A stretch of 64,000 bases of DNA from Pseudomonas luteola NBRC 103146 (GCF_002091675.1 NZ_BDAE01000014.1:62001-126000); one strand, 5' to 3'; positions 18,111-27,755 are shown, numbered from the stretch's first letter. The notes: a model not told the origin generated them from the letters alone. Translations and numbers: made by a program.

Positions 18111-18117
18111 AGCGCCC

Positions 18118-18852
18118 TTACTCGTAAAGTGTATGGCGAGCCTCGTGAGCCTGATAGAGGCGTACACGACTGTTGCTTAAATGCAGGTACATGGCCGCCC
18201 GTGCCGAATCAGGGCTCTGCAGCGCAATGGCGCTATAGATCTTTTCATGTTCGCGATACACCAGATCAAGATACGCGACGCGATCCTTCTGAGCGGCATA
18301 GGCCGAATTCATCTTGGTACGTGGAATGAGCTTTGTACCCAGATGCTTCATGATGTCGAACATATAGGCGTTGCCGGATGCCTTGGCAATGCGCAGATGA
18401 AACTGTGAGTCCGCATGGATGGCAATGCCTGTTTTCGGGCCACTGTCTTTCATGGAAAGCAGGGCCAGCTCGATCTCCTTGAGCTCCTGCGGGCTACGAT
18501 TCTGCGCTGCCAGCCCAGCCGCCTCGACTTCCAGACTCATGCGTAGCTCCAGCAGGCTCAACACATCCTGCAGCGTGGAAATCGTTTCCGGTCCCAATTG
18601 CAGAGTAGGCGGGGGCGGCATATCAACAATAAAGGTGCCGACACTGCGGCGTGTTTCGACCAGACCCGCCGCTTGCAGACGCAGCAGCGCCTCTCGCACC
18701 ACGCTGCGACTGAATCCTTCGCTACTGGAAATTTCCAGTTCCGAAGGCAATTTTTCTCCCCGCTTGAAAATCCCATCGCGAATGTACTGCGACAAACGGG
18801 CAACCAGTTCTTCAGCTAGACGTTTTGGCTTTTGGGAAGGCCTGTCGATCAT
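18118..18852 (-). CDS. GntR-family regulator, FadR subfamily
   Basis: DNA-binding regulator, 244 residues from the ATG at 18852 (MIDRPSQKPKR). An in-frame ATG at 18906 would add 18 residues without family likeness; neither start has a strong ribosome site. The winged helix covers about 10-80, with GEKLPSELEISSSEGFSRSVVREALLRLQAAGLVETRRSVGTFI. The FCD effector domain follows, with the metal-binding histidines in ADSQFHLRIAKAS, REHEKIYSAI and MYLHLSNS. It is convergent with ogl, at the edge of the pectin cluster, and is the best local candidate for its repressor (inference). Hexuronate regulators of this subfamily are well known. Confidence 0.92.
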   Translation of the reverse strand: MIDRPSQKPKRLAEELVARLSQYIRDGIFKRGEKLPSELEISSSEGFSRSVVREALLRLQAAGLVETRRSVGTFIVDMPPPPTLQLGPETISTLQDVLSLLELRMSLEVEAAGLAAQNRSPQELKEIELALLSMKDSGPKTGIAIHADSQFHLRIAKASGNAYMFDIMKHLGTKLIPRTKMNSAYAAQKDRVAYLDLVYREHEKIYSAIALQSPDSARAAMYLHLSNSRVRLYQAHEARHTLYE

Positions 18853-19074
18853 AAGGGGCTCATTTATTTTTCTGGGCTCGATGACTTCCGCAGCAAGCAT
18901 ACACATTTCGGCTGATCCGCTCAGAAGAAAAGCATGGCGAACCGAACACCTTTATGTGCCGTTGTGCAAGGAAGATGGCTTTCGATGCCATTGAGCTTTG
19001 ATGCCTGAAACATGCCTGAAGGCACGTTGGTATCAGAGCGATCTGCGTCACATGAAAATTGACGGTCTCGGTTA

Positions 19075-19090
19075 CTGACTGATCAGTCAG
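19075..19090. promoter_or_regulatory. Perfect 16-base palindrome, TetR-operator-like
   Basis: CTGACTGATCAGTCAG is identical on both strands. It lies 94 bp before the secreted hydrolase gene and about 220 bp upstream of the divergent GntR gene. It shares the CTGAC core with the sites at 10537 and 61267. Confidence 0.5.
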
Positions 19091-19184
19091 GCTGCTCGGA
19101 CCGTAAGGCAGAGCAGGGTATAAACCTACCGGGTTGTTTTGCTATGGTCAGGTACAAGCCATAGCCATAAGCGAGACAACAAGA

Positions 19185-20156
19185 ATGAAACGTTCCGCCC
19201 TTGCCACCCTGGCGGTACTTGGAAGTCTGGTGGCAGTTGCCCAGGCCCAGGAGCACTCGGATATTCCCGCGCGCCAGGAGTTTTATGCCTATGCCTCCCA
19301 GACCCTGAGTGATACCCAGTTCCTTACCGGGCAGTCAGGCAGGCCTGTCACCTTAACTGCCGGATTGAGCCTGCCAGCTGGGGAGGGACCGTTTCCGGCG
19401 GTCATTCTCCAACATGGCTCCGGTGGTATTGGCGATAACATTGCCTATTGGCAGCGCACCCTTAACCAGCAGGGAATCGCCACGTTTGTGCTCGATGGAT
19501 TCACCGGCCGCGAGCTGATCAGTACCGGTAAGGACCAAGCTCAGCTGGGACGGCTCAATTTCATTCTGGATGAATACCGAGCCTTGGCGCTGTTGGCCAG
19601 TCAGCCTCGTATCGATGCCTCCCGTATCGTATTGATGGGCTTCTCTCGAGGTGGCCAGGCGTCGCTTTATGCCAGCCTTGCTCGCTTCCAGAAGGAATGG
19701 ATGGCGGGAGACGCCCGCTTCGCGGCCTATATTGCCTTCTATCCTGACTGCTCCATTTCCTTCAAGGATGAAGACAAGGTGGTAAACAAACCCATTCGGG
19801 TCTTTCATGGCGAGACAGATGACTACGATCCCTTGTCCCGGTGCACTCCTTACCTGGATCGCCTGGCCAAGGCAGGCGCCGATGTAAAGGTGTTTCGCTA
19901 TCCTGAGGCCCACCATGGTTTCGACAGTCCTGCCTCTCAGCCTGTACGTGTAGCACAAGGCAGTCAGACGGTACGGGCATGCCAGATTGTTGAGGGTGAG
20001 CAGGGCGCGCTGATCAATCAGGAAACGGGGGAGCCGTTCCGCTATACCGACGCCTGCGTCGCGCATGATCCCCATGTAGGGCCCAATGCCGATGCCACAC
20101 GGCAAGCCACAGAGGATGTATTGGCGTTTCTGAAAAACGTATTGGATAAACCGTAA
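19185..20156 (+). CDS. Secreted dienelactone-hydrolase-like alpha/beta hydrolase
   Basis: Exported serine hydrolase of 323 residues from the ATG at 19185; an upstream in-frame start at 19134 would spoil the signal peptide MKRSALATLAVLGSLVAVAQAQ. The nucleophile is in GFSRGGQ near residue 160, the acid in HGETDDYDP near 212 and the histidine in YPEAHHGFD near 245. The oxyanion region LQHGSGGIGDN lies near 75. The C-terminal cysteines (VRAC, TDAC) could form a disulfide. Members act on esters or lactones; the substrate is unknown. It is at the border of the pectin island, where a role in de-esterification is possible but unproven. Confidence 0.85.
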   Translation: MKRSALATLAVLGSLVAVAQAQEHSDIPARQEFYAYASQTLSDTQFLTGQSGRPVTLTAGLSLPAGEGPFPAVILQHGSGGIGDNIAYWQRTLNQQGIATFVLDGFTGRELISTGKDQAQLGRLNFILDEYRALALLASQPRIDASRIVLMGFSRGGQASLYASLARFQKEWMAGDARFAAYIAFYPDCSISFKDEDKVVNKPIRVFHGETDDYDPLSRCTPYLDRLAKAGADVKVFRYPEAHHGFDSPASQPVRVAQGSQTVRACQIVEGEQGALINQETGEPFRYTDACVAHDPHVGPNADATRQATEDVLAFLKNVLDKP

Positions 20157-20164
20157 AACGAATT

Positions 20165-20189
20165 ACCCAGCCTCTTGCCAAGGCTGGGT
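20165..20189. terminator. Bidirectional stem-loop between hydrolase and dedA
   Basis: Nine-pair perfect stem ACCCAGCCT/AGGCTGGGT with a 7-nt loop between convergent genes. Confidence 0.65.
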
Positions 20190-20196
20190 GACAGGA

Positions 20197-20760
20197 TCAG
20201 GCGTGGCGACGCCGACGGAAGAACCAGATTGCGGCAACGATAGCCAGTAAGGTGGCGGCTATTCCTGCCAGCCATAGTCCGGCATGTGGCTGGGTTGCAA
20301 AAAGCCGTTGCACGAACTCTCCCACACCGTAGCCAATACTGACCATGATGGTTGCCCAGAGAAAGGCGCCAACGATATTCAGTGGTACGAAGCGTCTGGC
20401 AGGGATGCCGCTGGTGCCGATGATGATTGGGCCAATGGTTCTGAAGCCATACGCAAACCGCGTCCCGATCACCCATAGCGATGGATAGCGCTGAATCAGT
20501 TGGCGTGCTCGCTCGATTCGGTGCTGATGACGGTGAAACTTCTTCAGGACGGGATCGCCATATCGCCTTCCGATGAAGAAGAGGAACTGATCACTGATCA
20601 TTGCGCCAATGGCCGTCATCAGAATGGTCAGGAAAAAATTCAGATAACCATGGCGGGCAGCCACACCTGCCAATATGGCCAAGCCGTCGCCTTCGATAAG
20701 CGGCCCGACCATGACGGCCAGGTAGCCGTAGTGGGTTATCCATTCGTTCGGTTCAAGCAT
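20197..20760 (-). CDS. DedA-family membrane protein
   Basis: Inner-membrane protein of 187 residues. Start chosen at ATG 20760 (MLEPNEW) with AGGA upstream; an in-frame start 13 codons earlier exists. It has the DedA signature: GPLIEGDGLAILAGVAARHG near residue 20, the acidic/arginine pair region in FFIGRRYGD, and GTRFAYGFRTIGPIIIGTSGIPARRF near 100. DedA proteins are half-type lipid carriers; some recycle undecaprenyl phosphate or phosphatidylethanolamine. The C-terminus ends in RRRR. It has no operon partner. Confidence 0.9.
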   Translation of the reverse strand: MLEPNEWITHYGYLAVMVGPLIEGDGLAILAGVAARHGYLNFFLTILMTAIGAMISDQFLFFIGRRYGDPVLKKFHRHQHRIERARQLIQRYPSLWVIGTRFAYGFRTIGPIIIGTSGIPARRFVPLNIVGAFLWATIMVSIGYGVGEFVQRLFATQPHAGLWLAGIAATLLAIVAAIWFFRRRRHA

Positions 20761-20869
20761 GTTGCGGTCCTGATAATCCAGGTATTGTCTCAAAAACAAT
20801 ACCGTCCAGGCGTTGGTCGCGCGTACCAGGCCTCGTTGAGATAGCGATCCGGGAATTTTGGCATAACCG

Positions 20870-20881
20870 CCTTTCGAAAGG
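20870..20881. repeat. Twelve-base palindrome upstream of dedA
   Basis: CCTTTCGAAAGG is a perfect palindrome about 110 bp before the dedA start. Its function is unknown. No gene is visible in 20761-21047. Confidence 0.3.
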
Positions 20882-21047
20882 GCAAATGAACCCTCTGCGT
20901 ATCGCTATACGAAAGGATTTCGCAAACGGATCGCCATTTTGCCAAGCTAGCTAGAGAGTTACTGGCACCTGATCAAGGGAAGCACCGTTGATGATCACTT
21001 AGCGAGATCCTTGATGGCTTACAGGTATGATTCACCGATACTGCCGA

Positions 21048-21088
21048 TAGCGCCAAAGCGGTTCATGGGATAAACCGCTCTGGCGCTA
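21048..21088 (-). terminator. Long hairpin after the DUF6348-like gene
   Basis: Sixteen-position stem (21048-21063 with 21073-21088, one mismatch) and a 9-nt loop, 10 bp past the stop at 21099. There is no T tract on the minus strand. Confidence 0.55.
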
Positions 21089-21098
21089 GGCTGTTGAG

Positions 21099-21734
21099 TT
21101 AGACTGCCCGCAGCACCACGAAATTGCGTACGCTGAAGTAGCCGTCGTCACGGCTCCACGGAAGCGCCTGCAGGTTCGAAGCACCTTCTTCCCAATGAAT
21201 ATTGTCACTGAGTGCCTCAAAGCGGTGCTCCTGGTTGTAGTTGCAGAAGAACGTACGAAACCAGTGGGTGTTGCCTTTCAACGGCATGTTTTGAATGGTG
21301 GTATGAATCGACGGCACCAGATTCTCCGGCAGCTCGCTGGTGCTTCCTTTGGCGGCGCGGATTCCGAGGTTGCCTACATAGGCCCGGTAGCGACGCTCAT
21401 TGATCAGCCAGTTTTCAACCGAAACGTGTTCGGCTGCATCGACTTCCCAGAACGCTGCCAACAAGACATGCAATGAGTTGGCGATAAAGTTTTCGAAGGC
21501 ATTTGCCAGCCCCTCATCACCCTCACCGATACCTGCAAAAATCTCTTCGACCAGCACGCCCTCTTCGACCATCACATGAATATCCAGGCGCCCGCTGCCT
21601 TCGCCGGGATACCAGCGGGCACGTATGGCCGGGAGCTGATTGTTGGGCGCTACCCAGCCATCATATACAGCACCGGTCAGGCCGTGTTTTTCTAGAATCA
21701 GTTTGAGTGCGTCGGTTGGGTTCAAGGTCGTCAT
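21099..21734 (-). CDS. Hypothetical protein, DUF6348-like
   Basis: Soluble protein of 211 residues, no signal or membrane segment. The ATG at 21734 (MTTLNPTDAL) is preferred to an in-frame start 23 codons upstream. Residues around GLTGAVYDGWVAPNNQLPAIRARWYPGEGSGRLDIHV and the C-terminal WSRDDGYFSVRNFVVLRAV look like the uncharacterised DUF6348 group, from memory and not checked. Function unknown. It is flanked by its own hairpin and has no operon partner. Confidence 0.7.
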   Translation of the reverse strand: MTTLNPTDALKLILEKHGLTGAVYDGWVAPNNQLPAIRARWYPGEGSGRLDIHVMVEEGVLVEEIFAGIGEGDEGLANAFENFIANSLHVLLAAFWEVDAAEHVSVENWLINERRYRAYVGNLGIRAAKGSTSELPENLVPSIHTTIQNMPLKGNTHWFRTFFCNYNQEHRFEALSDNIHWEEGASNLQALPWSRDDGYFSVRNFVVLRAV

Positions 21735-21945
21735 AGGAGTAGCCGTCAGTAAATAAGGAAGAGCATGCCGAGTTTGCCGGGGCTCAGAACTGACGAGAGT
21801 CAATAGGCCGGGCCGCAGAGTAAAATCTGCCGGCGATCACGCGTGGCTCATAAAGGCGCGGATCATAGGGAGCGCAGCGGCAATGAGCAATCCAAATGCC
21901 TTTACATTATTGGATCTGAGTTCTTGCTCATCTTTTGAAACATTC

Positions 21946-21980
21946 AAGTTCACCACGCGGTGTGCGTGGTGAACTTTTTT
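21946..21980. terminator. Strong terminator after poxB
   Basis: Twelve-pair perfect stem AAGTTCACCACG/CGTGGTGAACTT with a 7-nt loop, followed by T on the plus strand. It lies just past the poxB stop, so it may act on both strands. Confidence 0.8.
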
Positions 21981-21991
21981 GCACAGCAGCG

Positions 21992-23716
21992 TTAGCGCAA
22001 CAGATTGGTACGTGCCAGCTCCAGGACTTCATCGCCACGGCCATTCATAACCGCCCGCAACAGATAAAGGCTGAAGCCTTTGGCCTGCTCGAGCTTGATG
22101 GCGGGCGGCATGGCAAGCTCCTGTGTAGCCGTCACGACATCGACCAGTACCGGGCCGTCATGGGCCAGGGCCTCCCGTAAGGCAGGCTCCAGCTGTTCGG
22201 CACTGTCGACACGAATTCCCTTGACGCCCATCGCATTGGCCGTCGCAGCAAAATCCGGGTTCTGCAACTGGGTACCAGTATCCAGATAACCGCTGGCTTT
22301 CATTTCCATGGCGACAAAGCCCAATGTGGCATTGTCATAAACCACCACTTTGACCGGTAGACCCAGTTGGGCCAGCGAGATGAAATCACCCATGAGCATG
22401 GCGAAACCACCGTCACCGGACATCGAGATAACCTGGCGCGTGGGATAAGCTGCCTGAGCCCCTATCGCCTGAGGCATGGCATTGGCCATGGAGCCATGAT
22501 TGAACGAGCCGATCAGGCGGCGTTTGCCGTTCATTTTCAGATATCGGGCAGCCCATACCGTTGGGGTTCCGACGTCTGCCGTGAAAATGGCATCCTCATC
22601 CGCCAGCTCACTCAGGACCCGGGTCAGATACTGCGGATGAATAGGTCGACCGGGTTGGGAGGGTTTGGCCAGATCATCCAGTCCCTCACGGGCCTTGGCG
22701 TAGTGCTTGAGCGAATCCTCGAGGAAGTGCCGATCGGTACGATGCTCCAGTCGTGGCAAAAGCTCACGAATGGTTTCGCCTACATCGGCGGTGATTCCCA
22801 AGTCCAGGGCGGTTCGGCGGCCTAATGCCTGAGGGTTGATGTCGACCTGTACAATCCTGGCATTGGTTGGGTAGAACTGACGATAGGGAAAATCAGTACC
22901 GAGCAAAATCAGCGTGTCACAATTGAGCATCGCATGGTAGCCGGAACTGAAGCCGATCAGGCCCGTCATGCCAACATCGAACGGATTATCCCATTCGACA
23001 TGCTCTTTACCCCGTAACGCATGAACGACAGGTGCACCGAGCGTATCGGCCAGCGCAACGACTTCGTCGTGGTAGCCCGCACAGCCGCTACCGCACATCA
23101 ATGTCACGGCTTTGCTATCCGCGAGCAAGGTGGCGAGTCTGTTGATATCCTGCTCCGAAGGCATCAGGCGAGGCGGATTGAGAACCGGCCAGGCGGTCTT
23201 CCCGACGTCCACTTCCAGCAGCGCCACATCGCCGGGAATCACGATGACCGCAACGCCGCGCTGGAGGATGGCGGCCCGCATGGCACGATGCAGGACTTCG
23301 GGCATTTGTGCCGGGTTACTGACGAGCTCAACGAAATGACTGCATTCCTTGAAAAGCTCCTGAGGATGGGTTTCCTGAAAGTAGGAAAGACCAATTTCCG
23401 ATGAGGGAATGTGCGCAGCGATTGCCAGGACCGGTACGTGGTTTCGGTGGCAATCATAAAGTCCGTTGATCAGGTGCAGGTTGCCTGGCCCACAACTGCC
23501 TGCACATACCGCCAGCTTGCCCGTAGCTGCTGCTTCCGCCCCGGCCGCAAAGGCTGCGGTTTCCTCGTGGCGTACATGCATCCAGTCGACGGTTTCCATC
23601 TTGCGCAAGGCATCGTTCAGGCCATTCAGACTGTCTCCGGTGACGCCCCAGATACGCTGTACGCCTGCCTGCTCCAGTGTGGTAGCCAACTGCTGGGCAA
23701 TGGTGATCTTAGCCAT
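21992..23716 (-). CDS. poxB: Pyruvate dehydrogenase (quinone) / pyruvate oxidase
   Basis: ThDP- and FAD-dependent enzyme converting pyruvate to acetate and CO2, passing electrons to membrane quinone. It has 574 residues, the family length. The ThDP-activating glutamate is in [14 protein letters not shown] near residue 50. The FAD domain spans about 185-340. The ThDP/Mg motif starts [13 protein letters not shown] and ends [10 protein letters not shown] near 430-460. The C-terminus ([15 protein letters not shown]) is the membrane-binding tail typical of PoxB. Confidence 0.95.
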   Translation of the reverse strand: MAKITIAQQLATTLEQAGVQRIWGVTGDSLNGLNDALRKMETVDWMHVRHEETAAFAAGAEAAATGKLAVCAGSCGPGNLHLINGLYDCHRNHVPVLAIAAHIPSSEIGLSYFQETHPQELFKECSHFVELVSNPAQMPEVLHRAMRAAILQRGVAVIVIPGDVALLEVDVGKTAWPVLNPPRLMPSEQDINRLATLLADSKAVTLMCGSGCAGYHDEVVALADTLGAPVVHALRGKEHVEWDNPFDVGMTGLIGFSSGYHAMLNCDTLILLGTDFPYRQFYPTNARIVQVDINPQALGRRTALDLGITADVGETIRELLPRLEHRTDRHFLEDSLKHYAKAREGLDDLAKPSQPGRPIHPQYLTRVLSELADEDAIFTADVGTPTVWAARYLKMNGKRRLIGSFNHGSMANAMPQAIGAQAAYPTRQVISMSGDGGFAMLMGDFISLAQLGLPVKVVVYDNATLGFVAMEMKASGYLDTGTQLQNPDFAATANAMGVKGIRVDSAEQLEPALREALAHDGPVLVDVVTATQELAMPPAIKLEQAKGFSLYLLRAVMNGRGDEVLELARTNLLR

Positions 23717-23930
23717 AACGATTCGTCCTTTGACAAAGTAAATGATCGATGGCTCAAGGCAGCATAGGACGTGGCTGGGTTCGGTTTAACGCCAGGGATT
23801 GCAGCCATCCAGATGATGAGATAGCGATGCTGCAAACAAGTACGCTCTAGATCAGCCTGCCATCGAAGCTCTTTCGAAGCAGGCGTTCCAGGCTAAGTTC
23901 AATCGATTTCTGGAGGAAGATAGGGCAGGA

Positions 23931-24176
23931 CTAACCCTTGGCGGATTGAATGGCGTCCAGCAGGGCTTGGTCAGACGTCTTGTCAATCCATGCTTCAGGC
24001 AAGCTCACGCGTACTGACTGCTCACCACCACTAGGCGTACATACCACGGTAACGTTGCCTTCGGCATCTTTGGTAAGACTCTTGGCCGCTTTGGCCGTTT
24101 TCTGGCTTCCTCCCGAGAAAGCCTCTACACAGGTCCACGTGGTATTGCCTTCGTCCTGAACGGTGCGTTGTTTCAT
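23931..24176 (-). CDS. Small hypothetical protein
   Basis: A frame of 81 residues starting MKQRTVQDEG, hydrophilic, with two cysteines (TWTCVEAF and TVVCTPSGG) about 30 residues apart. No family recognised. It has no signal peptide and no clear ribosome site. Length and normal codon use support a real gene. It stands alone between poxB and the lipoprotein gene; nothing is visible in 23717-23930. Confidence 0.55.
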   Translation of the reverse strand: MKQRTVQDEGNTTWTCVEAFSGGSQKTAKAAKSLTKDAEGNVTVVCTPSGGEQSVRVSLPEAWIDKTSDQALLDAIQSAKG

Positions 24177-24292
24177 GGTGTCACTCTATCGACTGCCTGC
24201 ACGGCGTTACGCTATAGACGTAGCGCGCATGGTTAGAGTTCTTGACCTCAACGCCTTGCAGGCTTTCGGCAATCCAGAGTCATACCCGACCC

Positions 24293-25207
24293 TCACTCTT
24301 CAAGCAGCTCCAGCAAGTCATCCGAGGGTGCCGTGGCGTTTTCAGGCTGACCTGATGAAGTGGGCGTGTCAGCCGACGCTGGCGAAGCGGCGGGCTCGGT
24401 TGTGGGAGAGGCTGGAGCGGCGGCTGGCGCAGTAAATTGCTCGAAGGCTGACGTGTCGATAGGTGTAATGGGCGGCGCTTGGGGCGGTAATGGTACGGGT
24501 ACAGAAGAAAACCCCGCATCAGGATCCGGGCGTGTCTCAGGAGCAGGTGCCGCCGAGGCTGGCTTCGGTGCCAGCGCCTGTGCAGGTTGGCTGGGCTGTG
24601 CAGAAGAGGGCGTGCTGGCGAGTGGGCTCGGCGCGGGCGCTGCTTTTGTTTGATGTATTCCTTTGTTGGCCTTTTGGGCCTGAGCCGGCAAGAAGCTTTC
24701 TACCAGGGAAAAATAGCGGCTATAGAACTTGCCTGACGTAACCGTCTCGCTGGCGACCTTGACCATGGAGTCGTTTGTCGAGCCGATAGGCATCGATACC
24801 GAGCCGAGCACACCTACTCCCAGGCTCGCCGAGTTATTGAGCTTTTTCAGCGCATAACGGTCCTGAAGCGCGTTGGCAAAGATGGTTGATCCATGATCGT
24901 TGGGGGTATTGGCCGTGCAGACAACATTAAAGCTGATTTCGAGGTGGTTCTCTCCGGTCTGCTGAAAGCTCTTACGGCCACTGACGAGCTTTGGATCATT
25001 GCTGGTAATGATATAGCCCTGACTGAGCAGCGCACGTCGAGCTGCTTCGCAGGCAGCCGTATCGTTTACCGGATAGCTACGCGAAAACGTACCCGAGTCA
25101 TCGAAATTTTCGTGTTCGTACACGGCAGGCTTGTTGTTCGAGCAGCCAGCCAGGCCGGTCAGCATAGTGGCCAGTGCCAGTGCGCCGATACCAATCGATT
25201 TTGACAT
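24293..25207 (-). CDS. DUF2242-type lipoprotein with Pro/Ala-rich tail
   Basis: Outer-membrane or periplasmic lipoprotein, 304 residues from the ATG at 25207, which has AGGA upstream. A lipobox LTGLAGC places the lipidated cysteine near residue 22. The conserved globular part (about 30-180) contains YEHENFDDSGTFSRSYPV, ISFNVVCTANTPNDHGSTIFANALQDRYALKK, and SVSMPIGSTNDSMVKV, resembling DUF2242. The last 115 residues are low-complexity Ala/Pro/Ser, probably an unfolded linker into the periplasm. Function unknown. Confidence 0.8.
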   Translation of the reverse strand: MSKSIGIGALALATMLTGLAGCSNNKPAVYEHENFDDSGTFSRSYPVNDTAACEAARRALLSQGYIITSNDPKLVSGRKSFQQTGENHLEISFNVVCTANTPNDHGSTIFANALQDRYALKKLNNSASLGVGVLGSVSMPIGSTNDSMVKVASETVTSGKFYSRYFSLVESFLPAQAQKANKGIHQTKAAPAPSPLASTPSSAQPSQPAQALAPKPASAAPAPETRPDPDAGFSSVPVPLPPQAPPITPIDTSAFEQFTAPAAAPASPTTEPAASPASADTPTSSGQPENATAPSDDLLELLEE

Positions 25208-25359
25208 TGCAGATCCTGAAAACAGCCAACGCCAGACAAGAAGCGCATGGCGTACAACGGGCATGAAGAGAACGCATTAAACAGAATGCAATGCTACTAC
25301 GGAAGAGTAAGGCTAAAAAGATATCAAGTGGGTGCTAGGTGACCGGATGTGTCCTCTTA

Positions 25360-27324
25360 TCAAGCCGGACTGACAAGCTGGCGTGACCGCTTGCCATTAC
25401 CTAGTGCCGTCTTGGTTGAGGCCTTGCGCGGAGCCGCCTTGCGCTTTTTCTTGAACGGCGTGGACTTACGCCCCGCTGGAATAGCCGGCCCGCTAAAGGT
25501 CAGGTTCAACCCCATGCAGCGCTCGACCTGTTTGCTCATCCAGGCGGATTGCTTGGTCACGAACTCTTCAAGGCTCATCTCTCCGGTTTGAACCATATCC
25601 AGCGCTTGCTCCCAGATAGCGGTTGTACCGGGATCGGCAATAGCCCGAGGCACAGCGTCGATCAGACTGAAGGCAGCAGGCGTGGCGAGCAGAGCCTTAC
25701 CCTGCTTGGTCAGATAACCGCGGTCCAGCAGCCCTTGAATGATCCCGGCGCGTGTCGCCTCCGTCCCAATACCTGTGGTGTCCTTCAGTTTTTGCTTGAG
25801 CTTGGGGTCGTCCACCAGTTTGGCTACCTTCTTCATGGCCTTGATCAGGTCACCTTCGGTGAAGGGTTTGGGCGGTTGTGTCCAAAGGTCTTTGAGCTGA
25901 ACATCCACCACAGTGCATAACTGGTCTTTGGAAAGCATGGGCAGCGGCTGTGGTGCTGGCGCTTCCTTTCCCTTTGCTGGCGTAAGTGCTTCCGGCAGGG
26001 CTCGCTTCCAGCCTGGCTCGACGATGCGCTTGCCTACAGCCCTGAGCAACTGTCCTGCGCAGTCAAAATCGGCTTGAGTACGGTCGTACTCATGGTTTGG
26101 GAGAAATTGCGCCAGGTAGCGGGCGCGGATCAAGGTATAGACTGCCTTGTGCTTGCCCGTCAGCCGATCCAGGCTGCTGATAGCTGCGGTTGGAATGATG
26201 CCGTGGTGTGCGCTGACCTTTGCATCATTCCAGGCCCGCGAGCGGCGCCTCAGGTCCAGGTGCGCCTTGAGAGGCAGAAGGGAGGAGTCGGAGCGCTCAA
26301 GCGCCGCCATGATGGCTGGGGCTTCGCCATGCTGGCTCAAGGGAAGATAGCCGCAATCGCTGCGCGGATAGGTAATGACCTTATGGGTTTCGTATAGCGC
26401 CTGGGCAATATCCAGCGTTTCCTGGGCGCCCAGGCCAAGCTTTTTCGAGCACACCTCTTGCAGCGTGCCCAGATCAAACGGCAATGGAGCAAGCTCACGC
26501 ATGCGTTCGGTCTGTACCTTCATCACCTGAGCAGTGTCTGTCTGGCGCATCGCCTCTGCTGCACTCTGGGCGATATCCTGGCGCAGGCAGCGGCCCTGAT
26601 CGTCGCAGACATCCTCAGGAGCCTTCCATTGGGCCGTAAACTGATGGCCCTCGGCAGACAACAACACATCGATTGCCCAGAACGGTACAGGCACAAAGTT
26701 GGCAATGCTGCGATCACGGTCGACTACCAGTCGCAGGGTAGGGGTTTGCACACGTCCTACGGGCAGGACGCCCTGATACCCTGACCGTTGGCCCAGTAAT
26801 GTAAACAGACGGCTCATGTTCATGCCGATCAGCCAGTCGGCACGCGAGCGACCCAGCGCCGAATGATAGAGGCTGAAGGTATCAGCGCCGGGTTTTAGCG
26901 TAGCCAGCGCCTTACGAATGGAAGCATCATCCAGCGCCGACAACCACAGACGCTGGATAGGCCCCTTGTAGCGACAATGTTCGACCAGTTCGCGGGCAAT
27001 CATCTCGCCTTCGCGATCAGCGTCCGTTGCAATGATCAATTCCCGGGCTTCGCCAAGCAGCCTTTTGACCGCCTTGAATTGGCTTGCGGTCTTGGGCTTG
27101 ACGAGCATTTTCCACTTTTCCGGGATGATAGGCAGATCTTGCAGATTCCACCGCTTATACCGATCGTCATAGGCATCTGGCGGGGCTGTTTCAAGCAGGT
27201 GGCCAATGCACCAGGTTACAGTGGCCTGCGGGCCTGTCCAGCAGCCTTCGCCACGGCGAGTAGCGCCCAGCACCTTGGCAATGTCTTTGGCTTGGGAAGG
27301 TTTTTCGCACAGGAAGAGCCGCAT
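25360..27324 (-). CDS. topB: DNA topoisomerase III
   Basis: Type IA topoisomerase that decatenates DNA through single-strand passage. Residues 1-130 are the Toprim domain, with the glutamate in LCEKPSQAKDIA and the acidic TDADREGEMIA. The catalytic tyrosine lies in VITYPRSDCGYLP near 330. The C-terminus lacks zinc-finger cysteines and ends in a basic tail (KKKRKAAPRKAS), as in E. coli TopB. It has 654 residues from ATG 27324; a start four codons upstream is possible. A LexA-like box lies upstream. Confidence 0.96.
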   Translation of the reverse strand: MRLFLCEKPSQAKDIAKVLGATRRGEGCWTGPQATVTWCIGHLLETAPPDAYDDRYKRWNLQDLPIIPEKWKMLVKPKTASQFKAVKRLLGEARELIIATDADREGEMIARELVEHCRYKGPIQRLWLSALDDASIRKALATLKPGADTFSLYHSALGRSRADWLIGMNMSRLFTLLGQRSGYQGVLPVGRVQTPTLRLVVDRDRSIANFVPVPFWAIDVLLSAEGHQFTAQWKAPEDVCDDQGRCLRQDIAQSAAEAMRQTDTAQVMKVQTERMRELAPLPFDLGTLQEVCSKKLGLGAQETLDIAQALYETHKVITYPRSDCGYLPLSQHGEAPAIMAALERSDSSLLPLKAHLDLRRRSRAWNDAKVSAHHGIIPTAAISSLDRLTGKHKAVYTLIRARYLAQFLPNHEYDRTQADFDCAGQLLRAVGKRIVEPGWKRALPEALTPAKGKEAPAPQPLPMLSKDQLCTVVDVQLKDLWTQPPKPFTEGDLIKAMKKVAKLVDDPKLKQKLKDTTGIGTEATRAGIIQGLLDRGYLTKQGKALLATPAAFSLIDAVPRAIADPGTTAIWEQALDMVQTGEMSLEEFVTKQSAWMSKQVERCMGLNLTFSGPAIPAGRKSTPFKKKRKAAPRKASTKTALGNGKRSRQLVSPA

Positions 27325-27391
27325 AGCTATCGTCATTCAAATCAACAATAGCGTAAGCATGCTAAAACCGCAGCGCAGAGGCAATCGAAAT

Positions 27392-27407
27392 CTGTATATG
27401 CATACAG
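27392..27407. promoter_or_regulatory. LexA-like SOS box upstream of topB
   Basis: CTGTATATGCATACAG fits CTGT-N8-ACAG and differs from the LexA consensus at only two central positions; the flanks (AT/AT) extend the symmetry. It lies 68 bp before the topB start and 91 bp past the stop of nothing else: the neighbouring gene ends at 27498 on the same strand. Confidence 0.6.
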
Positions 27408-27497
27408 ATAATGCACGCTGCCAGCTTTATTTGGCGAATCGATAAAGTACGAAGTGGGCCGTCGATCATACTGTCATTCGGCCCAACCGGTTCTGCA

Positions 27498-27755
27498 TTA
27501 GAACTTCAAGAGATCCACCATGTTAAGAATGGCAGTAGAGAACATCAGGGTAAAAAGGCATACCAGTGAGAGTTTAAGCTTTTTCAAGCCTGACTCCTGA
27601 CGCTGGCGCTTGGCCTTTGTTAACGCCTTGATGGCTGCAGAGGGGCGAATACCGTTGTTCAGCATCCAACCCAGAATTTCATTTTCAGGCCGTCCTCTCA
27701 TTACCGCTGAGGTAGCCAGTCGCGTTAGCCCTTCTGAGCACGCTTCGTCACGCAT
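27498..27755 (-). CDS. Small hypothetical protein with C-terminal membrane helix
   Basis: A frame of 85 residues. The N-terminal half is soluble and charged (MRDEACSEGLTRLATSAVMRGRP), a basic stretch (KAKRQRQESGLKKLK) precedes one hydrophobic helix (LSLVCLFTLMFSTAILNMV). The positive-inside rule suggests a cytoplasmic N-terminus. GGA lies about 10 bases before the ATG. No family recognised. It lies upstream of the LexA-like box and is not clearly co-transcribed with topB. Confidence 0.5.
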   Translation of the reverse strand: MRDEACSEGLTRLATSAVMRGRPENEILGWMLNNGIRPSAAIKALTKAKRQRQESGLKKLKLSLVCLFTLMFSTAILNMVDLLKF

